64,000 nucleotides of DNA. Source: Sphingobium yanoikuyae (GTDB lineage Bacteria; Pseudomonadota; Alphaproteobacteria; Sphingomonadales; Sphingomonadaceae). Where the stretch lies: the NCBI RefSeq assembly GCF_034424525.1, contig NZ_CP139979.1, forward strand, positions 124,001 through 188,000. The letters are read 5' to 3'. The position numbers and the translations under genes were made by a program. The notes below the pieces were generated by a model. The model had not been told where the DNA came from and searched no databases. It worked only from the letters and a program-made list of their open reading frames with translations. Shown piece by piece: positions 26,192 to 34,966 of this stretch. Position 1 is the stretch's first letter. The number at the start of each line of letters is the position of its first letter.

Positions 26192-27421
26192 ATGGCTCTC
26201 AAAGCCGCAGAAATCCGTGCTTTTCCGGCACTCGTCTCAGCTTATCGCAAAACGGACGAAAAAGGTCTCTATCTTGAAATTCGCCCCAATGGCGCGAAGC
26301 GATGGTTTTTCAAATATCGCGTCCTAGGAAGCGAGAAGCGCCTTACGCTCGGAGACTGGCCTGAAGTTTCGCTAGTCCAGGCGCGCGAACTGCGGGACGA
26401 GGCGCGGCGAGCTGTGAGAGAGGGAGGCGACCCGCTTCATGAGCGCAAGCGGGAAAAGACGATGGCAAGGCTTGCGGCCGGGAACAGCTTCCAGTCGGTC
26501 GCCGAAGATTTCATTGAGGTGAAATTCGTGGGCGGACAAAAGGCAGCCGCAACAATTGAGAAGGCACGCTGGTACCTCTCTCATTTAACTGGTCCGATCG
26601 GTGGGCGTCCAGTCAGCGAAATCGAGCCAGCCGAACTGATGGTCGTTTTGAAGAAGATCGAGAAGGCCGGTAAACGGGAGACAGCGGTTCGCACGCGCGC
26701 CTTCGCCAGCCGTGTGTTTCGTCACGGTGTCGCGATGTCTCTTTGCAAATCGGATCCGGCTGCATTGCTGGGCGACGCTTTGATGTCACCGATCGTCACG
26801 CATAGAGCTGCCATATTGGATCCGCGCAAGCTTGGCGCGCTGTTACGCGCAATTGACGATTATGGCGGTAGGGAGAGCGTCAAGATCGCGATGCAACTTT
26901 TACCTCATGTCTTTGTGCGGCCAGGCGAGTTGCGCCTCGCCAAATGGCAGGAGATCGACTGGGACGAGAAAATATGGCGCATTCCCGCAGAGCGCACAAA
27001 GCTCCGTCGTCCACATAGTGTACCTCTGTCGGTACAATCGCTTGCGCTCTTCAATGAATTGCGGCGCCACACCGGATGGATGGACTGGATGTTCCCTGGG
27101 GAGCGGAGCCATTTCAAACCGATGTGCGAGAATGCGATCAATACTGCCTTTCGTAGAATGGGGTTCGATCGGGAGACCGTGACGGCCCATGGCTTCAGAG
27201 CAACGGCTAGCACGCTGCTAAACGAGAGCGGGAAGTGGCATCCAGACGCGATCGAACGCGCATTGGCGCACGGGCACAGCAATGCTGTGCGTGGCGCCTA
27301 CGCAAGGGGACAGCATTGGGATGAGCGGGTCCAGATGGCGCAGTGGTGGAGTGACTATTTAGAGGAGCATAAGGAAGGGGCGCCGGTCGTGCCTCTGGTC
27401 GTTAAGAAAGGCAGACGGTGA
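26192..27421 (+). CDS. Tyrosine integrase of a genomic island (P4-type with DUF4102 N-terminus)
   Basis: The 409-residue product has an N-terminal DUF4102 arm-binding domain (residues 1-85; GLYLEIRPNGAKRWFFKYR, RLTLGDWPEVSL), a core-binding region and a C-terminal catalytic domain. The catalytic set is intact: Arg243 in RPGELR, His333 and Arg336 in HGFRA, His360 in HGHSN and Tyr370 in GAYARG. Such enzymes integrate islands into tRNA 3' ends. This gene begins 163 bases after tRNA-Thr and points into the accessory region, as usual. I chose ATG 26192 (MALKAAEIRAF) because the family begins there. Confidence 0.95.
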   Translation: MALKAAEIRAFPALVSAYRKTDEKGLYLEIRPNGAKRWFFKYRVLGSEKRLTLGDWPEVSLVQARELRDEARRAVREGGDPLHERKREKTMARLAAGNSFQSVAEDFIEVKFVGGQKAAATIEKARWYLSHLTGPIGGRPVSEIEPAELMVVLKKIEKAGKRETAVRTRAFASRVFRHGVAMSLCKSDPAALLGDALMSPIVTHRAAILDPRKLGALLRAIDDYGGRESVKIAMQLLPHVFVRPGELRLAKWQEIDWDEKIWRIPAERTKLRRPHSVPLSVQSLALFNELRRHTGWMDWMFPGERSHFKPMCENAINTAFRRMGFDRETVTAHGFRATASTLLNESGKWHPDAIERALAHGHSNAVRGAYARGQHWDERVQMAQWWSDYLEEHKEGAPVVPLVVKKGRR

Positions 27422-27698
27422 TCATCGTACCCCTTTTTGCATTGTTTCCGAGGGTGAAGATCCGAGGAATGATCTCTTTGATCTGATGAGCGAATTGCTT
27501 CCTGTCCGGGTCGCGCTGAGCAAATGGCTGATGCTGCCGACTTCCGAACGTCGGTTTACCGGTGGGTACGCGGCGATAGCGGCCGGCTCTCTTTTGAGCA
27601 ATCGACAAGTTTTCGGGCGAAGATAGCTGTCTGTCGCTTATCGACCAGCTACTAATGGTCAGATGGACTTCACGCCGCCCAAGGCTTAGATTTTGGAA

Positions 27699-27905
27699 AT
27701 GGCGAATGAACTGGACAGCATCGTGGTTCGGGTGGACTGTCCAAAGTGCGGTAAGAAACTCAGCGTCTCTTATCGGACTATGCGGCTTCAGAAGTCTGTG
27801 GGGTGCTCTTGTGGTGCCGCAATTCGGCTCGCGAACGAGACGTCCATTGCGGACATTCAGCGCCTAATATATCGGCAAAACCCGCCTGTGGCAGATAATG
27901 ACTGA
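27699..27905 (+). CDS. Small zinc-ribbon-like protein
   Basis: The 68-residue product contains CPKCGKK near residue 16 and CSCG near residue 39, a spacing compatible with a single four-Cys zinc ribbon. After that it has a short helix (ETSIADIQRLIYRQ). The frame has no recognisable upstream partner. It is the first small gene after the integrase and is probably island cargo. Function is unknown. The ATG at 27699 gives the shortest start before the motif. Confidence 0.6.
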   Translation: MANELDSIVVRVDCPKCGKKLSVSYRTMRLQKSVGCSCGAAIRLANETSIADIQRLIYRQNPPVADND

Positions 27906-28039
27906 GGGCGGAGTTTGTTGTGCGTGAGGTCCTTGCGGCGGACCTTCAGCAACTCACGTTGCCTATTGATCCAAGTGCCCGTATTGGGCGCAAATTCGCC
28001 AACTGAAGCGGAAGTTCGGCAAACCCGACGCGGTTCAGG

Positions 28040-28322
28040 TTAAGACGAAATCCGCACGCCGCTGAAATGAGCTAATGTGCCAGGACCGATCCAAAGTGCC
28101 ACGCCTCCCTTAGCTTCGGCACCGTGCTTGAGGTCGTTCACAATCAATGTCGGCTGCAAGGTGCCGTCAACATGTAAGCGGGCGGAAGAGCCTGCTACAA
28201 CAATCCGCACGTGCGTCCATCGACCGGCTTCGAGATCTACATAAGTTTCGTACTTACCAGGTGTCTCGGCGCGTAATCTCTCCCAAGGATATTCGGGGTG
28301 AGAAATATACTGGACGGCGTGG
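28040..28322 (-). pseudogene. C-terminal fragment of a LamG/3-keto-disaccharide-hydrolase-like protein, cut by the IS3 element
   Basis: Minus-strand reading from the IS3 end gives about 94 residues with no stop until TAA at 28040-28042. Segments include HPEYPWERLRAETPGKYETY, GRWTHVRIVVAGSSARLHVD and GVALWIGPGTLAHFSGVRIS. They are a clear beta-sandwich (DUF1080/LamG-like) signature. No start codon precedes it, and the N-terminal part is absent on the far side of the IS. The fragment is therefore a remnant left after insertion and loss. Confidence 0.75.
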
Positions 28323-28386
28323 TTGATCTGCCCCCCGCTGAGTGGCCCAGAGACTATGATAGTCTGGACCGCGAAAGGGACATTGA

Positions 28387-28665
28387 ATGCCGAGCAAGAA
28401 GCACAAGCCGGAAGAGATCATCGGCAAGCTGCGTGAAGTTGAGATTGTGCTGGCGCAGGGGGCTTCGACCGCCGAAGCCTGCCGTCGGATCGGGGTCAGC
28501 GAGCAGACCTATTATCGCTGGCGCAAGGAATATGGCGGGCTGAAGACCGACCAGGCACGGCGGATGAAGGATCTGGAGAAGGAAAACCAACGGCTGCGCC
28601 GGGCGATCTCGGACCTGACGCTGGACAAGCTGATATTGCAGGAAGCTGCACGGGGAAACTTCTGA
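28387..28665 (+). CDS. IS3 transposase OrfA (helix-turn-helix protein)
   Basis: The 92-residue product begins [19 protein letters not shown] and has the helix-turn-helix [20 protein letters not shown] and a C-terminal leucine-zipper-like coil ([18 protein letters not shown]). It recognises the IS ends. OrfB lies one frame back (-1) and overlaps, so the full transposase would be made by programmed frameshifting near GGGGAAAC. Confidence 0.92.
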   Translation: MPSKKHKPEEIIGKLREVEIVLAQGASTAEACRRIGVSEQTYYRWRKEYGGLKTDQARRMKDLEKENQRLRRAISDLTLDKLILQEAARGNF

Positions 28666-29564
28666 GCCCCGCGCGGCGACGGCGCTGCATCGATCATATA
28701 CGACGGGATCTGCCAGTCCGGCTATCCGAGCGACGGATATGCCGGGTTCTGGGGCAGCATCGATCGACACAGCGTAAAGTGCCGCGTGGGGCGGATGACG
28801 AACAGGCGCTGACGGAGGACATCATCGCCTTGGCAAAGCAATATGGTCGTTACGGCTACCGCCGGGTCACGGCGTTGCTGCGCCATGCGGGGTGGACGGT
28901 GAACCATAAACGGGTCGAGCGGATATGGCGGCGCGAAGGGCTCAAGGTGCCGCAGCGCCAGCCCAAACGCGGGCGTCTATGGCTCAACGACGGATCATGC
29001 ATCCGCCTGCGGCCTGAGTATCCTGGGCATGTGTGGGCCTACGACTTCGTCGAGGGGCGCACGCATGACGGCCGCAAGTTCCGCATCCTGACGATCATCG
29101 ACGAGGCCAGCAGGGAATGTCTGGCGCTTATCGTTGCGCGACAGCTCAAACATGAGGATGTGCTGGCGGCCTTGGCGGACCTGTTCATCTCGCGCGGCCC
29201 GCCTGCACATATACGGTCAGATAATGGCGCCGAATTTATCGCCAATGCCGTCCAGCAATGGCTGCGGCAGATCGGCGTGAAGACGCTCTACATCGCGCCG
29301 GGATCGCCATGGGAGAATGGCTATAATGAAAGCTTCAATGGGTCGCTGCGCGACGAACTGCTCAATGGTGAAATCTTCTACAGCCTCGCCGAGGCCAGGG
29401 TGCTGATCGAAGCCTGGCGGCGGCATTACAACACCGTCCGCCCGCACAGCAGTCTTGGCTATCGGCCACCGGCACCAGAAACGGCGACACCGCCATATCC
29501 GGCCTCCGGTTCCGCTTCGCTCCACCTCCGTCCGGATATGGCGGCGATGAGCTTAATGCACTAA
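28662..29564 (+). CDS. IS3 transposase OrfB (integrase core)
   Basis: Read in the -1 frame from the end of OrfA, about 300 residues. The rve domain holds the DDE triad: Asp in YDFVEG, Asp in RSDNGAEF, and Glu in [13 protein letters not shown]-like segments [18 protein letters not shown] and [13 protein letters not shown] precede it. The first usual start codon is further in (28779), supporting frameshift expression from OrfA. It appears complete, ending 35 bases before the right inverted repeat. Confidence 0.9.
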   Translation: MSPARRRRCIDHIRRDLPVRLSERRICRVLGQHRSTQRKVPRGADDEQALTEDIIALAKQYGRYGYRRVTALLRHAGWTVNHKRVERIWRREGLKVPQRQPKRGRLWLNDGSCIRLRPEYPGHVWAYDFVEGRTHDGRKFRILTIIDEASRECLALIVARQLKHEDVLAALADLFISRGPPAHIRSDNGAEFIANAVQQWLRQIGVKTLYIAPGSPWENGYNESFNGSLRDELLNGEIFYSLAEARVLIEAWRRHYNTVRPHSSLGYRPPAPETATPPYPASGSASLHLRPDMAAMSLMH

Positions 29565-29599
29565 CAAACCAATCGGTCCACTCGGTGGGGGCAGATCAA

Positions 29600-30106
29600 T
29601 ACCACCTGTCCAGCCTGACGGGTCAGGCACAACAGCAGGTCGAACTCGCGCCGGCTGCAATCGAGCGGCTTCCCCTCGATCTGCGCCGTCCGGGCACGAA
29701 TGTCGATCGTCAGCGATCCCAGCGACAGGCGCTCGGTATCGCGGCCTTCGCGACGCCGAACCATGACCGCCAGCCGCGCCAGCAATTCCTCGAAGGAAAA
29801 AGGCTTGGTCAGATAATCATCGGCGCCGCAGCGAAACCCCTCCAGCTTCTCGTCCAGGCTGGCGCGCGCGGTCAGCATACAGATCGGCAGATCGACACCG
29901 TCCTGCCGCACCTCACGGCACAGGTCGGCCCCGTCCATGTCGGGCAGGCCAAGATCCAGGATCGCGGCATGGAACAGGCCGGATGCCAGTCGTGGACGGG
30001 CCCGCCGTCCCGATGTCTGCCATTCCACCATATAGCCTTCGGCCATCAATCCGCGATGGACGAAGCGGCCGATGCCCGGATCATCTTCCACCAGCAGGAT
30101 GTTCAT
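29600..30106 (-). pseudogene. Response regulator truncated by IS3 (OmpR type)
   Basis: The reading begins MNILLVEDDPGIGRFVHRGL and contains a complete receiver domain: Asp51 in LDLGLPDMDG, Thr in MLTARA and Lys in LTKPFSFEELL. The winged-helix part starts (SLGSLTIDIRARTAQIEG, SRREFDLLLCLTRQAG) but is lost at the IS3 right end after about 168 residues; the remaining frame enters IS sequence. DNA binding is therefore probably lost. Its start overlaps the histidine-kinase stop by a few bases, so the two formed one operon. Confidence 0.9.
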
Positions 30107-31527
30107 GACACCACCGGCAAGGTCAGCGACACGCACAGGCCCTCCCTCATACGGTGATTGGCAGCATCCAGATGGCCGCCATGCCGCTCCGCGATCCATC
30201 GCGCGAGCGCAAGCCCGAGCCCGGTGCCGCCCCGGCTGCGTCCGACATCAGCCTGGAAATAGGGATCGAAAATCCTGGCCAGATCGGCCTCCGCTACGCC
30301 CGGACCATCGTCCCTGATCGCGATGCGCGCGCGATCGCCGTCCGATCGCATATCCAGCCGGATCATGCCCTCGGGCGGCGAGAATTTTATGCCATTATCG
30401 ATGATGGCAACGAGGGCCTGGCGCAATCGATCAGGATCGCCAACGATCGGCACCGCATCGCTTGCCGCTTCAAGTTGAAGCCCGATACCACTTGATCGGG
30501 CGAAGGGGGCCACCATGGCATGGGCCTCGCGCAGCACGAGGGCAAGGTCGATCGGCCGGGGCGCGACCGACAAGGCGCCGTCTTCCGCCTGGGCCAGCGC
30601 CAGCAGGTCGTCCAGCCGCCGATGGAGGAACTGGCCGCTGTCGACGATATGGACCAGCGCGTCCTCCAGTGCAGCGCGATTCTCCGGCCGGCGCAGCGCC
30701 ACTTCTGCTTCACCGCGCATCACGGTGACGGGCGTGCGCAGTTCATGGCTGACCTTGGACAGGAACAGCCGACGCCGGCCATCGATATCGCGTAGCCATT
30801 GATTGGCCTGTTCCAGGGCCGTCGTGCGGGTGGCCACCTGCGTCTCGATCGCTTCCGCCATATCGTTGAACTGGGCGGCCAGATGCTGTAGTTCGTGCAG
30901 CCCCTGCAGCCGAACGCGTGCAGGGCCCCGTTCTGCCCTGAGCCTGTCTGTGCCATCGATGAGCGCAGCGATGGGCGCCACGATGCCGCGCCACAGCAGC
31001 CAGCCGGTTGCGCCACACAGCAGCAGGATGAAAAGCGCCACGCTGCCGATCAGCCGGCCGCTCCAGCGCTGCGCCTGCGCGATCGATTGCGCGGCCTCCC
31101 GCGCCTCCCCCTGTTCCCGGACGGCGATGTCATGCGACAGAGCGCGTGCCGCCCTCCATCCCGCCCGATCGGAATTGCCTATGATCCCGGCGAGTTCTAG
31201 CGCCCTTGCCCATTCATGGGTTTGCTGGGCCTGACTTTCCGCGTCGGTTTCGATCAGGTGCCGTTCGTTTTCAATACTGCCCAGATAGGCTCGCATGCCG
31301 ACTGCAATGGCCTGATCCATGGCAACATGCTGTGACCGATCGGCCAGTTGCCGGGCGACGATGTCCGCCTCCAGCCGGGTAACCAGCAGCGCCTGATGCT
31401 GGGCCATTTCGATCCGCGAAAGCAACCGAGCGGCGAGCCTGTGATGCCAGATAGATGTCGCGATCAACACAGCGAGCGACAATATCAGCGCCAATGCGCC
31501 CGCGACCATCGCCTTCCTGAAGCTCAC
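30103..31527 (-). CDS. Sensor histidine kinase with HAMP domain, orphaned by IS3
   Basis: The 474-residue membrane kinase has a first helix (VAGALALILSLAVLIATSIW), a helical periplasmic sensor of about 125 residues, a second helix (LIGSVALFILLLCGATGWLLW), HAMP, HisKA with His261 in KVSHELRTPVT, and HATPase_c (NGIKFSPPEG, IRDDGPGVAEADL, RGGTGLGLALARW). It autophosphorylates and passes phosphate to the regulator downstream, now truncated. The GTG at 31527 has GGGGAGG upstream. The signal is not apparent. Loss of the partner's output domain may leave this kinase without its target. Confidence 0.9.
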   Translation of the reverse strand: MSFRKAMVAGALALILSLAVLIATSIWHHRLAARLLSRIEMAQHQALLVTRLEADIVARQLADRSQHVAMDQAIAVGMRAYLGSIENERHLIETDAESQAQQTHEWARALELAGIIGNSDRAGWRAARALSHDIAVREQGEAREAAQSIAQAQRWSGRLIGSVALFILLLCGATGWLLWRGIVAPIAALIDGTDRLRAERGPARVRLQGLHELQHLAAQFNDMAEAIETQVATRTTALEQANQWLRDIDGRRRLFLSKVSHELRTPVTVMRGEAEVALRRPENRAALEDALVHIVDSGQFLHRRLDDLLALAQAEDGALSVAPRPIDLALVLREAHAMVAPFARSSGIGLQLEAASDAVPIVGDPDRLRQALVAIIDNGIKFSPPEGMIRLDMRSDGDRARIAIRDDGPGVAEADLARIFDPYFQADVGRSRGGTGLGLALARWIAERHGGHLDAANHRMREGLCVSLTLPVVS

Positions 31528-31800
31528 CGGCACCTCCCCGATGCGCTGTCATCCGCACCTGCATGGATGCCGAACATAATGGGCCAGGCCGCGCGGTTGG
31601 ATCATACTTTGGTCCAATAAGGTTTCCGACCCAAACTGGCCGTTCAAGGGGCGATTTTTGATCCCCATGAGCAGACGGTCAGGTTTTCCGCTCCAACCAC
31701 GCGTCAAGCCAATCTCGGAATGCCAGCTTCCATTTCGCAATTGGTCCCAAGCTGCCCTTAAGCCTGACGATTGAAGCATCGGGAGTTATCGATGGCTTGT
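31528..31800. other. Intergenic region between kinase and ars operon
   Basis: About 270 bases without a convincing gene. The two flanking operons diverge from here, so promoters for both must lie within it and its right edge. No repeat or hairpin stands out. Confidence 0.5.
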
Positions 31801-31836
31801 TGACTGGTTTGATTGCATCGGATAATTACGATGCAT
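31801..31836 (+). promoter_or_regulatory. ars promoter with operator overlapping the start codon
   Basis: TTGACT (31801-31806) and GATAAT (31822-31827) form -35 and -10 boxes with 15-base spacing (or TAATTA with 17). TGCATCG (31815-31821) and CGATGCA (31830-31836) are a perfect 7-bp inverted repeat with eight bases between, enclosing the -10 and touching the ATG at 31835. The start point would fall at or next to the ATG, so the mRNA may be leaderless. This is the expected binding site of the ArsR encoded next. Confidence 0.7.
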
Positions 31837-32164
31837 GAACACCAGCGATGCACTCTTGATACTCTCCGCTCTCGGCCATCCTACGCGGCTCGATGCGTTC
31901 CGCCTGTTGATCCGACATGAGCCTGATGGCCTGTCGACCGGCGAATTGGTGGATGCATCGGGATTGACCCAGAGCACGTTTTCAACGCATCTGGCCGTGA
32001 TGGTGAAGGCCGGCCTAGTGCTTTCCGAGAAGCGTGGCCGCCAACAAATTCAGCGCGCCAACCTCGATGCGCTGCGCGGACTGATGATCTATCTGGCCAA
32101 GGATTGCTGCCAGGGGCGCGCCGAACTGTGCGAGCCGCTGCTGGCCGAACTGACCTGCTGCTGA
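31835..32164 (+). CDS. arsR: Arsenic-responsive ArsR repressor
   Basis: The 109-residue winged-helix protein begins MNTSDALLILSALGHPTRLD, with recognition helix GLTQSTFSTHLAVM and wing SEKRGRQQIQ. Cysteines cluster near the C-terminus (DCCQGRAELC, then a terminal CC), consistent with an arsenite site of the C-terminal type rather than the E. coli alpha3 site; this is inference. It heads the arsenic operon, ten bases before arsC. It should bind the palindrome over its own start codon and release when arsenite is bound. Confidence 0.9.
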   Translation: MNTSDALLILSALGHPTRLDAFRLLIRHEPDGLSTGELVDASGLTQSTFSTHLAVMVKAGLVLSEKRGRQQIQRANLDALRGLMIYLAKDCCQGRAELCEPLLAELTCC

Positions 32165-32174
32165 AGAGGCGATA

Positions 32175-32588
32175 ATGACCGATATCGTGATCTACCATAA
32201 CCCGCTTTGCGGGACCTCTCGTAATGCCCTGGCCATGATCCGCAATGCGGGCATCGAGCCCCACATTGTCGAATATCTGAAGACGCCGCCAAGCCGTGCG
32301 CGGCTGGTTGAGCTCATCGAGCGGGCCGGCATTACTCCGCGCGCTCTGCTGCGCGAGAAGGGAACGCCTTATGCCGAACTGGGCCTCGGCGACGAGACCT
32401 TGACGGACGAGGCATTGGTCGACGCGATGATGGAGCATCCGATCCTCATCAATCGGCCGCTCGTCGTGTCGCCGCTGGGCGTGAAGCTCTGCCGCCCGTC
32501 CGAAGAAGTGTTGGATTTGCTGCCGACCGAGCAGCGCAGCACGTTCGTCAAGGAAGACGGCGAAGTTGTGGAAGCGACCCGGCGATGA
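32175..32588 (+). CDS. arsC: Arsenate reductase, glutaredoxin-dependent
   Basis: The 137-residue thioredoxin-fold protein reduces arsenate to arsenite in the cytoplasm. The catalytic cysteine is Cys12 in YHNPLCGTSRN. Arginines expected to hold arsenate occur in LLREKG, LINRPLVV and LCRPSEE. The length matches E. coli plasmid ArsC. The product arsenite is exported by the Acr3 pump encoded in the same operon. It overlaps the following GNAT gene by four bases (ATGA). Confidence 0.94.
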   Translation: MTDIVIYHNPLCGTSRNALAMIRNAGIEPHIVEYLKTPPSRARLVELIERAGITPRALLREKGTPYAELGLGDETLTDEALVDAMMEHPILINRPLVVSPLGVKLCRPSEEVLDLLPTEQRSTFVKEDGEVVEATRR

Positions 32589-33121
32589 CCCTTTCGGTTC
32601 GCAGCGCAACGATCGGCGATGCTGAGGCCATTGCCGCCATCTATGCGCATCATGTCCTGAATGGCACGGCGACCTACGAGGTGGTGCCACCGACCGAGGC
32701 CGAGACCGTAGAGAAGATACGAATGGTGAGCGAACGGGGCTGGCCGTTCCTTGTTGTCTGTGATGGATCAGCGGTAGTGGGCTACGCTTACGCCACGCAG
32801 TTCCGCGATCGACCAGCTTATGCCTATGCCTGCGAGAACAGCATCTACGTGGCGCACGACCGGTGCGGCGGCGGCATCGGCAAACTGTTGCTCAAAGCGT
32901 TGCTGCAGGCAGCTGAAGCCTATGGCTTTCGGCAGATGGTCGCCGTTATCGGCGGCGGCGAACCTGGCTCGGTAGCGCTACACGAAGCCTGCGGGTTCGA
33001 GCATGTCGGCCGCCTGACCGGCATGGGCTGGAAGGCCGGGCGTTGGCTCGACACGGTTTACATGCAGGTCGCCTTGGGTGGCGGCACCACGACCGTGCCT
33101 GTCGCTTCCTGGAAGGACTGA
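32585..33121 (+). CDS. GNAT N-acetyltransferase, ArsN/phosphinothricin-type
   Basis: The 178-residue product is a GNAT enzyme close in pattern to phosphinothricin N-acetyltransferase: SVRSATIGDAEAIAAIYAHH, NGTATYEVVPPT, AYATQFRDRPAYAYACENS and the acetyl-CoA loop RCGGGIGKLLLKAL. In arsenic operons such proteins are called ArsN; some acetylate the arsenic antibiotic arsinothricin. The location between arsC and acr3, with overlapping starts, makes that role plausible here. Activity on phosphinothricin or another amine remains possible. Its stop precedes the Acr3 ATG by four bases. Confidence 0.85.
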   Translation: MTLSVRSATIGDAEAIAAIYAHHVLNGTATYEVVPPTEAETVEKIRMVSERGWPFLVVCDGSAVVGYAYATQFRDRPAYAYACENSIYVAHDRCGGGIGKLLLKALLQAAEAYGFRQMVAVIGGGEPGSVALHEACGFEHVGRLTGMGWKAGRWLDTVYMQVALGGGTTTVPVASWKD

Positions 33122-33125
33122 GGCC

Positions 33126-34154
33126 ATGTCACTGTTCGAGCGCTATCTCTCGCTGTGGGTGGCTCTGTGCATCGTGATCGGGATCGGTCTCGGCCATTTG
33201 CTCCCCGGCGCCTTCGAGGCAATCGCAGCGTTGGAGATCGCTAACGTCAACCTCGTGGTGGCGGGCCTGATCTGGCTGATGATAATCCCCATGCTGCTGC
33301 GGGTCGATTTCGGCGCGCTCCATAGCCTTAGGCAGCACTGGCGCGGCATTGGCGTTACCCTTGTGGTGAACTGGGCGATCAAGCCATTCTCGATGGCGCT
33401 GCTCGGCACCTTCTTCCTCGGCCATCTGTTCGCACCGATGCTGCCTGAAGGTGCATCGTCGTCCTACATTGCCGGGTTGATCCTGTTGGCTGCAGCGCCT
33501 TGCACCGCGATGGTCTTCGTCTGGTCCAACCTCGTCGACGGCGAACCGAACTACACCTTGAGCCAGGTCGCGCTCAACGACCTGATCATGGTCTTTGCCT
33601 TCGCGCCGCTGGTGGCTCTGCTGCTGGGTGTGGCATCGATCATCGTCCCGTGGAACACGCTGGCGCTATCGGTGGGGCTCTACATCGTCGTCCCGGTGGT
33701 CATCTCGCAACTACTCCGTCGAGCCCTCCTTCGCGGCGGTGAGAAGCGGCTCCAGCATTTCCTGTCCGCCATCGGCCCGATCAGCCTTGCCAGCTTGCTG
33801 CTGACGCTGGTGCTGCTGTTCGGCTTTCAGGGCGAGCAGATCATCCGACAGCCACTCGTGATCGTGTTGATTGCCGTGCCGATCCTGTTTCAGGTCTATC
33901 TTAATGCCAGCATCGCCTACTGGCTCAGCCGCCGCTTTGGCGTGGCATGGTGCGTCGCCGGCCCTTCGGCGTTGATCGGTGCCTCCAACTTCTTCGAACT
34001 GGCTGTGGCCGCCGCCATCAGCCTCTTTGGCCTCAGTTCCGGCGCCGCGCTGGCGACGGTCGTGGGCGTGCTGGTCGAAGTACCGGTGATGCTGTCGATC
34101 GTCGCCTTGTTGAAGCGGACCCGCCGTTGGTACGAGAAAGGGATTTCCGCATGA
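33126..34154 (+). CDS. acr3: Arsenite efflux permease Acr3
   Basis: The 342-residue integral membrane protein has about ten hydrophobic segments. The family cysteine motif [14 protein letters not shown] marks the arsenite path. [19 protein letters not shown] and [17 protein letters not shown] are also typical of Acr3. It exports As(III) as a proton antiporter from the inner membrane. The ATG at 33126 follows GAGGCC; the longer frame upstream overlaps the acetyltransferase and is not real. Its stop overlaps the arsH start (ATGA), so these two are translationally coupled. Confidence 0.94.
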   Translation: MSLFERYLSLWVALCIVIGIGLGHLLPGAFEAIAALEIANVNLVVAGLIWLMIIPMLLRVDFGALHSLRQHWRGIGVTLVVNWAIKPFSMALLGTFFLGHLFAPMLPEGASSSYIAGLILLAAAPCTAMVFVWSNLVDGEPNYTLSQVALNDLIMVFAFAPLVALLLGVASIIVPWNTLALSVGLYIVVPVVISQLLRRALLRGGEKRLQHFLSAIGPISLASLLLTLVLLFGFQGEQIIRQPLVIVLIAVPILFQVYLNASIAYWLSRRFGVAWCVAGPSALIGASNFFELAVAAAISLFGLSSGAALATVVGVLVEVPVMLSIVALLKRTRRWYEKGISA

Positions 34155-34897
34155 GACTGCGCGAGCTCGCCACCCCCGATCATCTTCCTGCTATGGACAA
34201 GGCTTTCGCGTTGGCTCGTCCCGCCGCTGGCCTTGGCCCGGACCAACCGCCCCCGCGCATTATGCTGCTCTACGGCTCGCTGCGGGAACGCTCGTTTTCA
34301 CGCCTAGCCGTGGAAGAGGCGGCGCGCCTGCTTCAATTCTTCGGCGCCGAGACCCGCATTTTTGATCCCAGTGACCTGCCGCTGCCCGATCAGATAGCGG
34401 GAGACGACCACCCGGCAGTGCACGAACTGCGCGAGCACGCACTGTGGTCGGAAGGCATGGTCTGGTGCAGCCCCGAGCGGCATGGTCAGATCACCGGCAT
34501 CATGAAGACGCAGATCGACCATCTGCCGCTGCAAATGCGCGGGATGAGGCCGACGCAGGGACGAACCCTTGCTGTCATGCAAGTGTCCGGGGGCTCGCAA
34601 TCCTTCAACGCCGTCAATTCGCTGCGCTTGCTAGGCCGCTGGATGCGGATGTTCACGATCCCCAATCAGTCGTCGGTGGCGATGGCGTACAAGGAGTTCG
34701 GTGAGGACGGTCGCATGCGGGCATCAAGCTATTATGATCGCATTGTCGACGTAATGGAGGAACTGGTGCGCTTCACTGTCTTGATGCGTCCGCATGCCGG
34801 TCAGCTGGTCGACCGCTATTCCGAACGCAAGGAGGCTGGGCTTCCGGTTGATAACGCAGCGGACCACTCCGCAATCGCAATCATGCCTCAATCCTGA
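34151..34897 (+). CDS. arsH: NADPH-dependent FMN reductase ArsH
   Basis: The 248-residue flavoprotein has the family signature [20 protein letters not shown] (FMN phosphate loop), [20 protein letters not shown] and [20 protein letters not shown]. ArsH proteins oxidise trivalent organoarsenicals or reduce quinones and metals; the physiological substrate varies. The length is as expected. It is the last arsenic gene; the IS30 element begins 70 bases later. Its ATG lies within the acr3 stop. Confidence 0.94.
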   Translation: MRLRELATPDHLPAMDKAFALARPAAGLGPDQPPPRIMLLYGSLRERSFSRLAVEEAARLLQFFGAETRIFDPSDLPLPDQIAGDDHPAVHELREHALWSEGMVWCSPERHGQITGIMKTQIDHLPLQMRGMRPTQGRTLAVMQVSGGSQSFNAVNSLRLLGRWMRMFTIPNQSSVAMAYKEFGEDGRMRASSYYDRIVDVMEELVRFTVLMRPHAGQLVDRYSERKEAGLPVDNAADHSAIAIMPQS

Positions 34898-34966
34898 TTT
34901 TCGCCCTGATGATCGAATGACCGGTTCTGGATCGGAGCCTGACGAACATGAATGACTGGGATGGGC

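Larger units (their letters stand above)
28323..29599 (+). mobile_element. IS3-family insertion sequence (about 1277 bp)
   Basis: The left end TTGATCTGCCCCC (28323 on) and right end GGGGGCAGATCAA (to 29599) are inverted copies; imperfect pairing extends about 12 bases further inside. Two overlapping transposase frames lie between. The flanking bases differ (left CGTGG, right TACCA), so no target duplication survives. Both neighbours are truncated genes, indicating a deletion or rearrangement at this element. Confidence 0.88.

Noticed and set aside
33947..34150. Longer arsH frame
   Set aside because: It runs inside acr3 in another frame; the ATG at 34151 begins the ArsH sequence.
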